Of a stretch of DNA of 17,594 nt, positions 1 to 7,494 are shown one piece after another (positions within the stretch are counted from its first letter, which is position 1; every line of letters starts with the position of its first letter). Source of the DNA: Acetobacter sp. (GTDB lineage: Bacteria; Pseudomonadota; Alphaproteobacteria; RF32; CAG-239); contig JAMPED010000033.1 of the NCBI GenBank assembly GCA_023665325.1, forward strand, positions 1 to 17,594. Direction: 5' to 3'. Under the pieces are notes generated by a model, which was not told the DNA's origin, did no database searches, and was given only the letters and a program-made list of their open reading frames with translations. Both the position numbers and the translations under genes were made by a program.

Positions 1-33
1 TATGCAATTTAAACGGTCGTCTAGATTACATAG

Positions 34-61
34 TTGAAATTAAAAAATTCGGTTATATATC
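34..61 (+). promoter_or_regulatory. Putative promoter of the autotransporter gene
   Basis: A -35-like TTGAAA (34-39) and a -10-like TATATC (56-61) are separated by 16 nt in an AT-rich leader. Transcription would start near 68, just upstream of the ATG at 97. This reading makes the TTG at 34 part of the promoter and not a start codon. It is a consensus match by eye only. Confidence 0.4.
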
Positions 62-82
62 GCGTTTATAACCAATTTATCT

Positions 83-93
83 GGAAAGGAAAG
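83..93 (+). promoter_or_regulatory. Ribosome binding site that decides the autotransporter start
   Basis: A purine-rich run containing AAGGAAAG lies a few bases before ATG 97. The longer reading frame from TTG 34 has no comparable Shine-Dalgarno sequence and would put 21 extra residues in front of the signal peptide, so ATG 97 is preferred. Confidence 0.7.
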
Positions 94-96
94 AAT

Positions 97-2919
97 ATGA
101 CATATTCATATAAAGCACTCCGAGAACTCTCTAAAAAATATCGCTCAGTATTACGCAAATGTGCAATGATAAACGCAGTTGCGGTTTTAGGCTTAATGCC
201 GCTTGCAGCAAACGCCGCTAATATTACTTGTACAGCAGGGCAAAATTGTGATATAGCTTCAGGAAACACCGCATACTTAAACCAAAATATGACTATGACA
301 GGCACGCTAACAGGTGATGGAGAATTGGCAGTTGTCCCGAGTAACTTAGAGAATGGAAAACACGGAGATGTCAATGTCATATGGGAAGGAAGTATTGCAG
401 ATTTTACCGGCACAATCCGCACAACCCAATATAGCAATGGTGTTTCAGGTGGTAACGCAATACCAACCTTAACCTTAAAAAATTGGAGTCCAGAACAAGA
501 ATTTAAATTTACAGGCAACGGAATAGTTGTTTTTGATGGTAATAATAGTGTTAAAATAGTTTCTTCTGTCGATAGTCAGGCAAGAATGTATTTGAATAAT
601 AATACCTTAGATACAAGTTCACACGATGTTACTGGGATTATTTTATTAGGCACACAAAATAAAGATGAAAATGGTCGCACCGCAACTTTAGATGGATATA
701 ACCTGCCCAATGCCACAATTTTTAACGGTGGCTCAAATAATACTGTTAATGGAGATGTTAACACAACCATCAAAAATTCGACCTTCGACACAATCTCAGG
801 TAATGGTGATAATACAAGCGTGAATGGTAATATTATTCTTAATGTCGATAATTCAACAGCAGCTAAGATTAACGGGAATGTGCCATACAATCAAAATGTA
901 AATTCTCTTGTTAATGGAGATATAACCGTCAATGTAACAAACTCAAACGTTTCCAACACCATAGCAGGGCAAAACTTTAAAGCCTTTGGGAGCACTGACG
1001 CCGGTACAACTGGAACAATTACAGTTAATGTGAAAGATACCACAGTCGCCAAAGGTGTACGCGGTTCAAATCTAACCAACGCCGTAGATACACAATGGAT
1101 TAAAGACCATTATAAAACCGGAGATATTATCATCAATCTCGAAAATGCCACAGTTGGTGAAGAAGTTATTGCCGCTGGTTCGTTTGTGCCGGTTGCAGGT
1201 GATGTCACAATTAACCTAAAAGGGGATAATACTATCGGTTATGATGCTGCCGCTGGAGATGGAGTTCTTCGTGCCGGAACAAAACGAGGAGATGCAGCCG
1301 TAAGAGGTAATAGTACCATCAATATTGATACTACCGGCGGACACACAGTCAAAGTTCGTGATGCGATTATCGCTGGTTCAGAAACAGCTGGCAGTGTTCA
1401 AGGTAATGCCATACTAAACCTCATAAATAATGGCGCTGAAGCCGGAATTGTAGAAACAGGAAGTTTTCTTACTACTAATGTTAATGGCAAGTCCACTCTA
1501 AACCTTGCTAATGTTAAAGCCACCGCAGCAAATGAGGTAAACGGATTTAACACAATTAATGTAGACGACCGCTCAGTGTTAACCACTAAAACACTAACAA
1601 TGAATCAAGGGGATGCATTAAATATAACCCTCTCAGACAGTGAAAACTATGGTAAAGTGAATGCCGAAACCATTAACGCCAATAATGCAGATTTGAACTT
1701 GATTGTCAAAAAAGCAGGCACATACGAAGACGTAATCAAGGGTAATATTGCCAGTAATTTTAAATTAAATCAGAATAATGCTTTGTACAATTTATCATCA
1801 GATGGACGTACAGTCACAGCAGAAATGAAATCTGGTGTAGAATTAGCTCAAAGCTTAGGTACAGAAGTTAGCCAACAGGAAGCAAACATTCTCGTTGCTT
1901 TAGCCGGCTTAAATGGTCAGGGGACAGAAAAAGGAAATCAGCTCGGAGATGCCATCTCTACAGCTCTTCAAACTGGTGCTGGAAAATCCGCTGTTCAAGC
2001 TGTTAAAGATTTAGCGCCAACAAATTCGCAAGTTGTATCTGGTATTGCACGAGAAAATAATCGTATGCTTGAAAATGCAGTTGCTCATCGCTTACATACA
2101 CCATCAGGAATGAATAGTGGCGATATGTTTGGAGCAGATAACGTGTGGGTTGAGGGACTATATAATCACGCCAAACAAGATGGTTCATCTTCAACAGATG
2201 GTTTTTCCGCAGAAACGAAGGGTGTCGCTTTTGGTCTTGACGGAATGATCAATAATTGTTTCAGACTAGGAATGGGTTATAGTTATCTAAAAACTGACGC
2301 AGATTCAGGTAGTCACGATATTGACGCTAAAGGACATAATGTGTTTGTTTATGGAACATATCAGCCTTCACAGTGGTATATGGATGGAATGCTAAGCTAT
2401 GGTTGGGCAGATTATAAAGACCACACCCGCCCATTGGGAATTAGCCTCAAAGGAAAATATGATGTTGATACATACGCAGCAAACCTTATTGCGGGATATG
2501 ATATGAAAAATGGCTTTGCCCCACAAATCGGCGCACGGTATCTTCATATTGAGCAAGATAGCTATAATGATGGTGTGCAACACATAAAAGCCAAGGATAA
2601 TGACATCTTAACCGCTGTTGCAGGTGTAAAATTTGCCAAAGATTACCAAAGTGAAGCTTGGACATTAACTCCTAAAGCTCGCTTAGCAGCCACATATGAC
2701 ATTATGTCAGATAAAACCTCGGCAGACGTGAATATCATCGGGGCAGGGGCTGGAAACTACCACATCAATGGTAAACGCTTAAATCGTTTTGGCGTGGAAG
2801 GAAGCATTGGTTTAGCCGCAGCGATTGATAATTGGGAGCTAAGCGCCGAATATGCAGCTTCTGTTCGTAAAGATTATCAAAGCCACGCTGGATTGTTTAA
2901 TCTGAAATATAATTTCTAA
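97..2919 (+). CDS. Classical (type Va) autotransporter with beta-helical passenger and C-terminal beta-barrel
   Basis: Type V secreted surface protein of 940 aa from ATG 97; the frame is open back to TTG 34. Residues 1-40 form a long signal peptide: a basic extended N-region, then the hydrophobic stretch AVAVLGLMPLAANA with an AxA-type cleavage site. The passenger (about 41-590) is rich in N, T, G and V and carries repeated strand-like units such as VNGDITVNVTNS and TGDIIINLENA, as expected for a right-handed beta-helix. Two close cysteines (CTAGQNC) sit at its N-terminus. An Ala/Gln-rich helical linker (about 600-670) leads to a barrel of about 270 residues with alternating aromatic strands that ends in Phe (LKYNF), the usual recognition signal for the BAM assembly machinery. 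No protease triad is evident, so adhesin or surface structure is more likely than enzyme. The gene is monocistronic, with its own promoter and terminator. What the passenger binds cannot be told from the sequence. Confidence 0.9.
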   Translation: MTYSYKALRELSKKYRSVLRKCAMINAVAVLGLMPLAANAANITCTAGQNCDIASGNTAYLNQNMTMTGTLTGDGELAVVPSNLENGKHGDVNVIWEGSIADFTGTIRTTQYSNGVSGGNAIPTLTLKNWSPEQEFKFTGNGIVVFDGNNSVKIVSSVDSQARMYLNNNTLDTSSHDVTGIILLGTQNKDENGRTATLDGYNLPNATIFNGGSNNTVNGDVNTTIKNSTFDTISGNGDNTSVNGNIILNVDNSTAAKINGNVPYNQNVNSLVNGDITVNVTNSNVSNTIAGQNFKAFGSTDAGTTGTITVNVKDTTVAKGVRGSNLTNAVDTQWIKDHYKTGDIIINLENATVGEEVIAAGSFVPVAGDVTINLKGDNTIGYDAAAGDGVLRAGTKRGDAAVRGNSTINIDTTGGHTVKVRDAIIAGSETAGSVQGNAILNLINNGAEAGIVETGSFLTTNVNGKSTLNLANVKATAANEVNGFNTINVDDRSVLTTKTLTMNQGDALNITLSDSENYGKVNAETINANNADLNLIVKKAGTYEDVIKGNIASNFKLNQNNALYNLSSDGRTVTAEMKSGVELAQSLGTEVSQQEANILVALAGLNGQGTEKGNQLGDAISTALQTGAGKSAVQAVKDLAPTNSQVVSGIARENNRMLENAVAHRLHTPSGMNSGDMFGADNVWVEGLYNHAKQDGSSSTDGFSAETKGVAFGLDGMINNCFRLGMGYSYLKTDADSGSHDIDAKGHNVFVYGTYQPSQWYMDGMLSYGWADYKDHTRPLGISLKGKYDVDTYAANLIAGYDMKNGFAPQIGARYLHIEQDSYNDGVQHIKAKDNDILTAVAGVKFAKDYQSEAWTLTPKARLAATYDIMSDKTSADVNIIGAGAGNYHINGKRLNRFGVEGSIGLAAAIDNWELSAEYAASVRKDYQSHAGLFNLKYNF

Positions 2920-2943
2920 AAAACAATCAATACTTTCTCACAT

Positions 2944-2985
2944 AGAGCGAGTTTTCCCTCTTTAAGGAACTCGCTCTTTTATTTT
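2944..2985 (+). terminator. Rho-independent terminator of the autotransporter gene
   Basis: A perfect 10-bp stem, AGAGCGAGTT (2944-2953) pairing with AACTCGCTCT (2968-2977), has a 14-nt loop and is followed by TTTATTTT. It starts 24 nt after the stop codon. Confidence 0.9.
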
Positions 2986-3052
2986 CTCTCGTCATAGCAA
3001 GTGGACATAAGCCCATAAGATAAAACAAAAGCCATAAACCTTTACAACCATC

Positions 3053-3086
3053 ACAAAAAAAAGCTCGGAAAACTCCGAGCCATTTT
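3053..3086 (-). terminator. Rho-independent terminator of the small orphan gene, possibly bidirectional
   Basis: A 7-bp GC-rich stem, GCTCGGA (3063-3069) with TCCGAGC (3074-3080), has a 4-nt loop. On the minus strand it is followed by a run of at least eight T. On the plus strand it is followed by CA and then six T, so it may also back up termination of the convergent autotransporter transcript. Confidence 0.85.
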
Positions 3087-3102
3087 TTAACATAGAAAAA
3101 CA

Positions 3103-3648
3103 TCATTTGCGTGCAAATTTTCCGCTTTTCTTCTTGGGTTTGTCCCGAAACGCCCCGTTAAAAGGAGGTAACCACGGCACAAGTTCATTGTTGAACTTCA
3201 TATTCACCCGCCAGCCGTATTTATCCTGCGGATTAACACGACCATTGTGTCGAGCCTCACGCTTTTCCATAAACACATCAATAGGAGCGTAATCGTCCAT
3301 ATCAGAACACATCCCCACAAGTGTTTCCGGCACATACGTCATCCTCGGCATCAAAGACTGAGTGAGGAGGGCATTGACAGGACCATTAAAAGTCACACTT
3401 GCACCATCACCTTTTTTATCTTCCACCACATACACATAACCGTGTACAGTTGTAAAATGTAAGACATTAGGTGAAATGCGAACTGTAACCGCATTTTCAG
3501 GGCGCCCAATTTCCTCTAAAGAGAGAATATTTGCTCCGGCATCGTCGTTGAGATTCCAGCGTTTGCCATCACCAGTTTTGATTTTGTACAACAGCACTTT
3601 CGTCGTCTGCGTAATCTCAAACTTAAAAAAGCTTTGGATTGTTTCCAT
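3103..3648 (-). CDS. Hypothetical protein, 181 aa, no recognised family
   Basis: I do not recognise this protein. It has no signal peptide or membrane segment and looks soluble and cytoplasmic. The first two thirds alternate short beta-like stretches (for example VTVRISPNVLHFTTVHGYVYVV). The C-terminus ends in a strongly basic tail (KPKKKSGKFARK) that could contact nucleic acid or ribosomes. The ATG at 3648 is the first in frame; no clear Shine-Dalgarno precedes it. The gene stands 88 nt beyond the end of the polysaccharide operon with its own promoter-like sequence and its own terminator, so it is probably an independent transcription unit. It is real on grounds of length, clean terminator placement and promoter, but its function is unknown. 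Confidence 0.7.
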   Translation of the reverse strand: METIQSFFKFEITQTTKVLLYKIKTGDGKRWNLNDDAGANILSLEEIGRPENAVTVRISPNVLHFTTVHGYVYVVEDKKGDGASVTFNGPVNALLTQSLMPRMTYVPETLVGMCSDMDDYAPIDVFMEKREARHNGRVNPQDKYGWRVNMKFNNELVPWLPPFNGAFRDKPKKKSGKFARK

Positions 3649-3684
3649 AATATAAAAATTTAATGATAATTATCTAACAGGCTC

Positions 3685-3713
3685 ACGATAGAGCACAAAA
3701 AGCCAAAAGTCAA
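3685..3713 (-). promoter_or_regulatory. Putative sigma-70-type promoter of the 181-aa orphan gene
   Basis: On the minus strand TTGACT (3713-3708) and TATCGT (3690-3685) are separated by exactly 17 nt, which would place the start site near 3678, about 30 nt before the ATG. A 10-bp palindrome GATAATTATC (3665-3674) overlaps the expected early transcript and could be an operator, although AT-rich palindromes arise easily by chance. Confidence 0.5.
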
Positions 3714-3736
3714 ACATTTTTTGTCAAAAAACAAAT

Positions 3737-4657
3737 CTATCGTTTCAATCCTCTAAAGATAACTTCAGACATATCATAAACTTTTACAAAATCATCATTC
3801 AAAAGCTGCGTTTTTGCGTGCGTATTAGTGCAGTAAACAGCTTTAATCACACCACTATTTTTGAGTTTATCAATCGCCCCATCAACAAATACACCGTGTA
3901 CGCACGCCACATAAATATCTTTCGCGCCAATAGATTTATATGCCTGAGCAGCATTGATAATGGAAGAGCCAGAACGTATCATATCATCAAAAATAATCAC
4001 ATTTTTTCCTTGAACATCAGCATTCAATGCTTCTACCACTGTTTCTGAGCCGGAAATACGTTTTTTCATAATATATGCCCCGCCAATTCCTAAACGATTG
4101 CTCATCTTTTCAATCCACTTTGCACGCCCCATATCTGCTGAAGCCAACACAACCTCACCATCTGTTGCGCGAATATCTGCAATCATTTTGTCAATCACCG
4201 GTTCTGTAGTCAGATGAACAGGATGAATATTTTGCTCAAAGTAATATTGTGTTCCAAGCGAGTGTAAATCGACCATATAAATAAAGTTTCCCATCGCCGA
4301 AACAGGAACCGAGCTAAACAACCGAGCAATATTTTTTGCACTGACGACCTCACCGGTTTTGATAGCTCTCTCCATTGTAGAATAGCCAAAATAGGGGAGC
4401 ACTAAATGTAATGAAGAACATCCTTCACGAACTAATGTGCAACAAAGATTATATGCTTCCATAATGGCTGCATCATCAACTGTTCCACAAATATAAACCG
4501 CAGGTTTTCCTGAAATCTGTTCCGGTTTAATAATCCGAAAATAATGCTCACCATCAGGAAACACCTTTGTTTCAATCTCAACATCATTAAACTCGCCACT
4601 TTCCAGCAACGCCCGTTTTAAATACCCATATCCCACCGACGAAAGAAGATTTATCAT
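3737..4657 (-). CDS. prs: Ribose-phosphate pyrophosphokinase (PRPP synthetase) family protein
   Basis: PRPP synthetases transfer pyrophosphate from ATP to ribose 5-phosphate, feeding nucleotide, His and Trp synthesis in the cytoplasm. The 306-aa length is typical. Visible family motifs are FPDGE (33-37), an ATP-loop region YFGYSTMER (89-97) where textbook bacterial enzymes have a YxRQDRK-type loop, VDLHS (129-133), ASADMGRAK (172-180) and the phosphoribosyl-binding loop VIIFDDMIRSGSS (220-232) followed by a THGV-like CVHGVF. The altered ATP loop marks a divergent subgroup. It is last in the operon, 4 nt after the acyltransferase stop, which overlaps its AGGAT ribosome binding site. This placement suggests co-expression with the glycan genes, but it could simply be a housekeeping gene at the operon's end. 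A role in making a ribosyl donor is conceivable but unproven. Confidence 0.82.
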   Translation of the reverse strand: MINLLSSVGYGYLKRALLESGEFNDVEIETKVFPDGEHYFRIIKPEQISGKPAVYICGTVDDAAIMEAYNLCCTLVREGCSSLHLVLPYFGYSTMERAIKTGEVVSAKNIARLFSSVPVSAMGNFIYMVDLHSLGTQYYFEQNIHPVHLTTEPVIDKMIADIRATDGEVVLASADMGRAKWIEKMSNRLGIGGAYIMKKRISGSETVVEALNADVQGKNVIIFDDMIRSGSSIINAAQAYKSIGAKDIYVACVHGVFVDGAIDKLKNSGVIKAVYCTNTHAKTQLLNDDFVKVYDMSEVIFRGLKR

Positions 4658-4661
4658 AAAT

Positions 4662-5682
4662 TTATCCTTTGTGAAATTTTACATTTTGAAGAATCAAACC
4701 AGTCGCTTTAGCCAACAGCTCAGAAAAATAAAAAACAATAAGTGTCAGAAAAACAAAAGCTAAAATTATCTGCAAATCATTACTTTTCGCTTTCAAGAGT
4801 GCTGGTATAAGAATAATATAAATCCGATGATGTATTAAGTAAAGTTCATAATTATATTTGCAAATATACTGTGTAAATCTTGTTGAAAAACGGATTTGAT
4901 AGAGTAGAGGAAAAACAAGTAACGAACTGATAAAGCAAGGAATATATTTAATTCCGATAATATCTTCCGGATTATAAATAATAAATCCATTTAAAAACAT
5001 CAGCAAACAAAGCAATAGTTTTTTACTGTAAAACAAACCCTTATATTCATCAAAAAGCATTCCTAACCAAAAATACATAATACCGTTAGAAAAAGAAAAC
5101 CATCCGTTAGCATAAGATAATATTTGAAATTTAAGATTTAATAGTCCCATAAATAAAATAAAAATACTTCCAGAGATGCGATGTTTAATAAATAAGAATC
5201 TTAAAAAAGGAAAAAGCAGATACACGATAATAATAACAGCCGTAAACCATTCTCCAATAATCCACATTACACGTATCCCTAATTCAGCCCAAGAGAGAGA
5301 AGTATAGTTTAATCCCAAAAATGAAATAACCATTCCTCGCCAATCAAAATTTATAATATTTTTATTTACAACAAAACATAAAAGAAAAGCCCCAATAAAA
5401 CCAATCCACTGTGGAACACATATTCTGATAAAGCGTTTTGCATAAAATTCCTTGAAGTTAAAATCATCCCTATATCTAGCAATTAAAACAGCACCAGATA
5501 AAATAAAAAATAAGGCGACACCCCCCACCGAACAAAAATGGACCATTTGCAATGATGCCTTTGATTAAACTTGGAAAACGAAAGTTTAAACCTCTGCAAG
5601 TTGTATAAAAATGATGTACTAAAATCATTATCATTGCAGTAAATCTTATAAAATCATATCCTAAATCACGAGTCTTAGTCAT
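4662..5682 (-). pseudogene. Acyltransferase-3 (OafA/YrhL-type) membrane protein, split by a frameshift at a G6 run
   Basis: Two overlapping frames together make one normal acyltransferase-3 protein of about 340 aa. These enzymes O-acetylate or otherwise acylate surface glycans in the inner membrane. The N-terminal part starts at ATG 5682 with LGYDFIRFTAMIMILVHHF, the first membrane helix with the family's His pair, and runs out of frame after FLFGG. The rest (readable as 4662-5552) continues VALFFILSGAVLIARY and then about eight further hydrophobic helices. The break is at six G on the coding strand (5521-5526). Removing one G, or adding two, restores FGG(G)GVALFF, which matches the family. 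The shorter frame's own ATG at 5552 would lose the first helix and the catalytic His region. It lies 3 nt after the aminotransferase stop. It may be a phase-off contingency gene, a true mutation or a sequencing error. Confidence 0.85.
5521..5526 (-). repeat. G6 homopolymer at the acyltransferase frame break
   Basis: Six G on the coding strand sit exactly where the two acyltransferase frames must be joined. The upstream frame reads GGT GGG GGG TGT; skipping one G gives GGT GGG GGT GTC, the conserved frame. G6/C6 runs also occur in intact genes nearby (for example 6369-6374 and 6402-6407), so the tract length alone is not exceptional. Confidence 0.6.
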
Positions 5683-5685
5683 AAC

Positions 5686-6864
5686 TCATAGTCCTTCACA
5701 AAATATTTTTAATCGTTTAACGGCTTCTATGATGTTTTCTTCTGAGCAAGCATAACTCAAACGGATATGATAAGGTGCGCCAAATGCTGTACAGGGGATA
5801 ACTGCTAATTTTTCACGTTCCAAAATTTGAGTTGCAAATTCGTCTGCCTTAAGTTTGCTTTTTGAGATATCACATAATACATAAAATGCACCTTTAGGTT
5901 CATAAAAGCTAAGTTTATTGACGTCTTTTAACAATTCGCACAATAAATCACGTCGTTTGCTAAATGCCGCTATCATTTTGTTTACATCAGTATCCGCCTC
6001 TCCTTTGAGCGCGCTTACTCCCGCATATTGCACAAATGAGGTTGCGTTGCTGGTGGCGTGGCTTTGCAAAGCCGCAATGCGTTTTGTTAACCATTCTGGT
6101 GCGTTAAGATAGCCTAAACGCCAACCCGTCATAGCATAGGCTTTTGAAAAGCCATTGACGGTAATTGTTCGGGCCGCAATATCTTCATTTAAGGAGGCTA
6201 TACTGATATGTGGGATATTTTTATCATAAATCAGCTTTTCATAAATCTCATCAGAAAGAACCATAATATTATGTTTGATGGCTATTTGGGCTATCATCTC
6301 TAAGGTTTTTTGACGATAAACGGCACCTGTTGGATTATTCGGGGAATTGAGGATGATAAGTTTTGTGTGGGGGGTGATAGCTTTTTCTAAATCTTCTTTT
6401 TGGGGGGCAAAGTCATTTTCAGCAGAGGTTTTTACTTCAACCTTTTTTGCACCACTGGCCTTTATCATTTCTTGATACGATAACCAATAGGGGGAGAATA
6501 AAATAACCTCGTCATCCTTTCCGCATAGAGCTGTTATGGCTTGAAATAACGCAAATTTTGCACCCGTCGAAATGATGATATTTTGCGGTGAGGTTTGGAT
6601 GTGGTTGGTGGCCAATTTTTTAACAATCTCATTTTTGAGTTCTGGCAACCCTGAGGAGGCTAAATATTTCACTTTGCCCGTTTCTATGGCGTGAATACAG
6701 GCATTTTTTATTGCTTGGGGAGTATCAAAATCTGGTTCACCTGCTGTCATTGCGCACAAGTTGACACCGTTTTGTTTCATTTCCTTTGCTTTTGCTGAGA
6801 TGGCTAGAGTTGCTGAGGGTTGCAATTTGCCTAAAGGTGAACAATTTTCTTCTAAATCTTGCAT
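5686..6864 (-). CDS. Class I PLP-dependent aminotransferase (aspartate aminotransferase-like)
   Basis: Fold-type I aminotransferase of 392 aa, close to the usual length. It moves an amino group from an amino acid donor to a 2-oxo acid in the cytoplasm. Seen in order: AGEPDFDTP near residue 41, SPNNPTG (174-180), D205 in VLSDEIYEK (contacts the pyridine nitrogen), the Schiff-base lysine K241 in NGFSKAYAMTGWRLGY, and the C-terminal IRLSYA arginine that binds the substrate carboxylate. The pattern is that of the AspC/PatA (subgroup I-gamma) enzymes. It starts 1 nt after the HAD gene's stop codon and ends 3 nt before the acyltransferase. Its place beside an aldolase producing or cleaving 2-oxo acids suggests it aminates, or generates, a keto-acid intermediate of the glycan pathway. 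A general amino-acid role cannot be excluded. Confidence 0.88.
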   Translation of the reverse strand: MQDLEENCSPLGKLQPSATLAISAKAKEMKQNGVNLCAMTAGEPDFDTPQAIKNACIHAIETGKVKYLASSGLPELKNEIVKKLATNHIQTSPQNIIISTGAKFALFQAITALCGKDDEVILFSPYWLSYQEMIKASGAKKVEVKTSAENDFAPQKEDLEKAITPHTKLIILNSPNNPTGAVYRQKTLEMIAQIAIKHNIMVLSDEIYEKLIYDKNIPHISIASLNEDIAARTITVNGFSKAYAMTGWRLGYLNAPEWLTKRIAALQSHATSNATSFVQYAGVSALKGEADTDVNKMIAAFSKRRDLLCELLKDVNKLSFYEPKGAFYVLCDISKSKLKADEFATQILEREKLAVIPCTAFGAPYHIRLSYACSEENIIEAVKRLKIFCEGL

Positions 6865-6865
6865 T

Positions 6866-7489
6866 TTATTTTAGTCCTAAAATATTTAAAATTTCTGCTG
6901 GGGTGTTGGCGTATTGCTCTATATCTTTAAATCCGAAACCGTAATTAACGCCGATAAAATCAATTCCTGCTAATTGTGCCGCGCTAGCGTCGCCTTTTGT
7001 ATCTCCAATCATCACGGCGTGTTGTGCGTTTAAGGTTTGCGTACATTGTATAATCAAATCCGCCTTAGTTTGGGTGCCAAGATTATCGGGGCCTAAAATG
7101 GGGTTTAAAAAAGCGTCGAGTCCAAAATGTTGGCAAATATCAAGCGCGTAATCTTGCCGTTTGTTGGTAGCGACGGCTTGTTTGATGTGATTGTTTTTAA
7201 GGGTAGTTAAAACCGTTGTTATCCCCTGATATAGTTCAGCTTTAAGTAAATCGTGGGTTTTATAGCGTTCTCTAAAAATATCAGATGCGTGTTGTGCCGC
7301 AATTTCATTCATTCCAAAACGTTCTATAAAAACGGTTTTTGGGACTGGTCCGATAAAAGACTTAATCTCTTCAATGCTTCTTAGTTCAAGCCCTAATGTA
7401 TCAAGGCTATATTGATAGGCACTTACGAGCCCTTGTGCGGTGTTAATTAAGGTGCCATCAATATCCCAAATTACTGTATCATATTTCAT
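6866..7489 (-). CDS. HAD-superfamily phosphatase (phosphoglycolate phosphatase-like)
   Basis: A 207-aa cytoplasmic HAD hydrolase with all four catalytic motifs: motif I DIDGTLI (nucleophile D9, acid/base D11), motif II AVATNK, a motif III lysine in TQTKADLI, and motif IV MIGDTKGDA with the metal-binding aspartates. A helical cap lies between motifs I and II (C1 type), as in the Gph/PpaX group. These enzymes remove phosphate from small metabolites; the substrate cannot be read from the sequence. It sits between the aldolase (5-nt gap) and the aminotransferase (1-nt gap). This suggests a pathway step analogous to KdsC or NeuB-pathway phosphatases, which dephosphorylate an ulosonic-acid phosphate before CMP activation, though it is not KdsC by length or motif. 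Unlike the two large HAD proteins upstream it keeps the second motif I aspartate, so it should be active. Confidence 0.87.
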   Translation of the reverse strand: MKYDTVIWDIDGTLINTAQGLVSAYQYSLDTLGLELRSIEEIKSFIGPVPKTVFIERFGMNEIAAQHASDIFRERYKTHDLLKAELYQGITTVLTTLKNNHIKQAVATNKRQDYALDICQHFGLDAFLNPILGPDNLGTQTKADLIIQCTQTLNAQHAVMIGDTKGDASAAQLAGIDFIGVNYGFGFKDIEQYANTPAEILNILGLK

Positions 7490-7494
7490 TTAAA

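Noticed and set aside
34..96. N-terminal extension of the autotransporter from TTG 34
   Set aside because: It has no ribosome binding site, would place 21 non-signal residues before the signal peptide, and overlaps a promoter-like sequence. ATG 97 has a good Shine-Dalgarno.
3714..3736. AT-only hairpin (TTTTTTG/CAAAAAA) after the PRPP synthetase gene as an operon terminator
   Set aside because: The stem contains essentially only A-T pairs and a very short loop, too weak to call. Transcription may continue into the orphan gene.
6369..6407. C6 runs in the aminotransferase gene as phase-variation tracts
   Set aside because: The reading frame is intact across both runs and they encode ordinary family residues, so nothing suggests switching.
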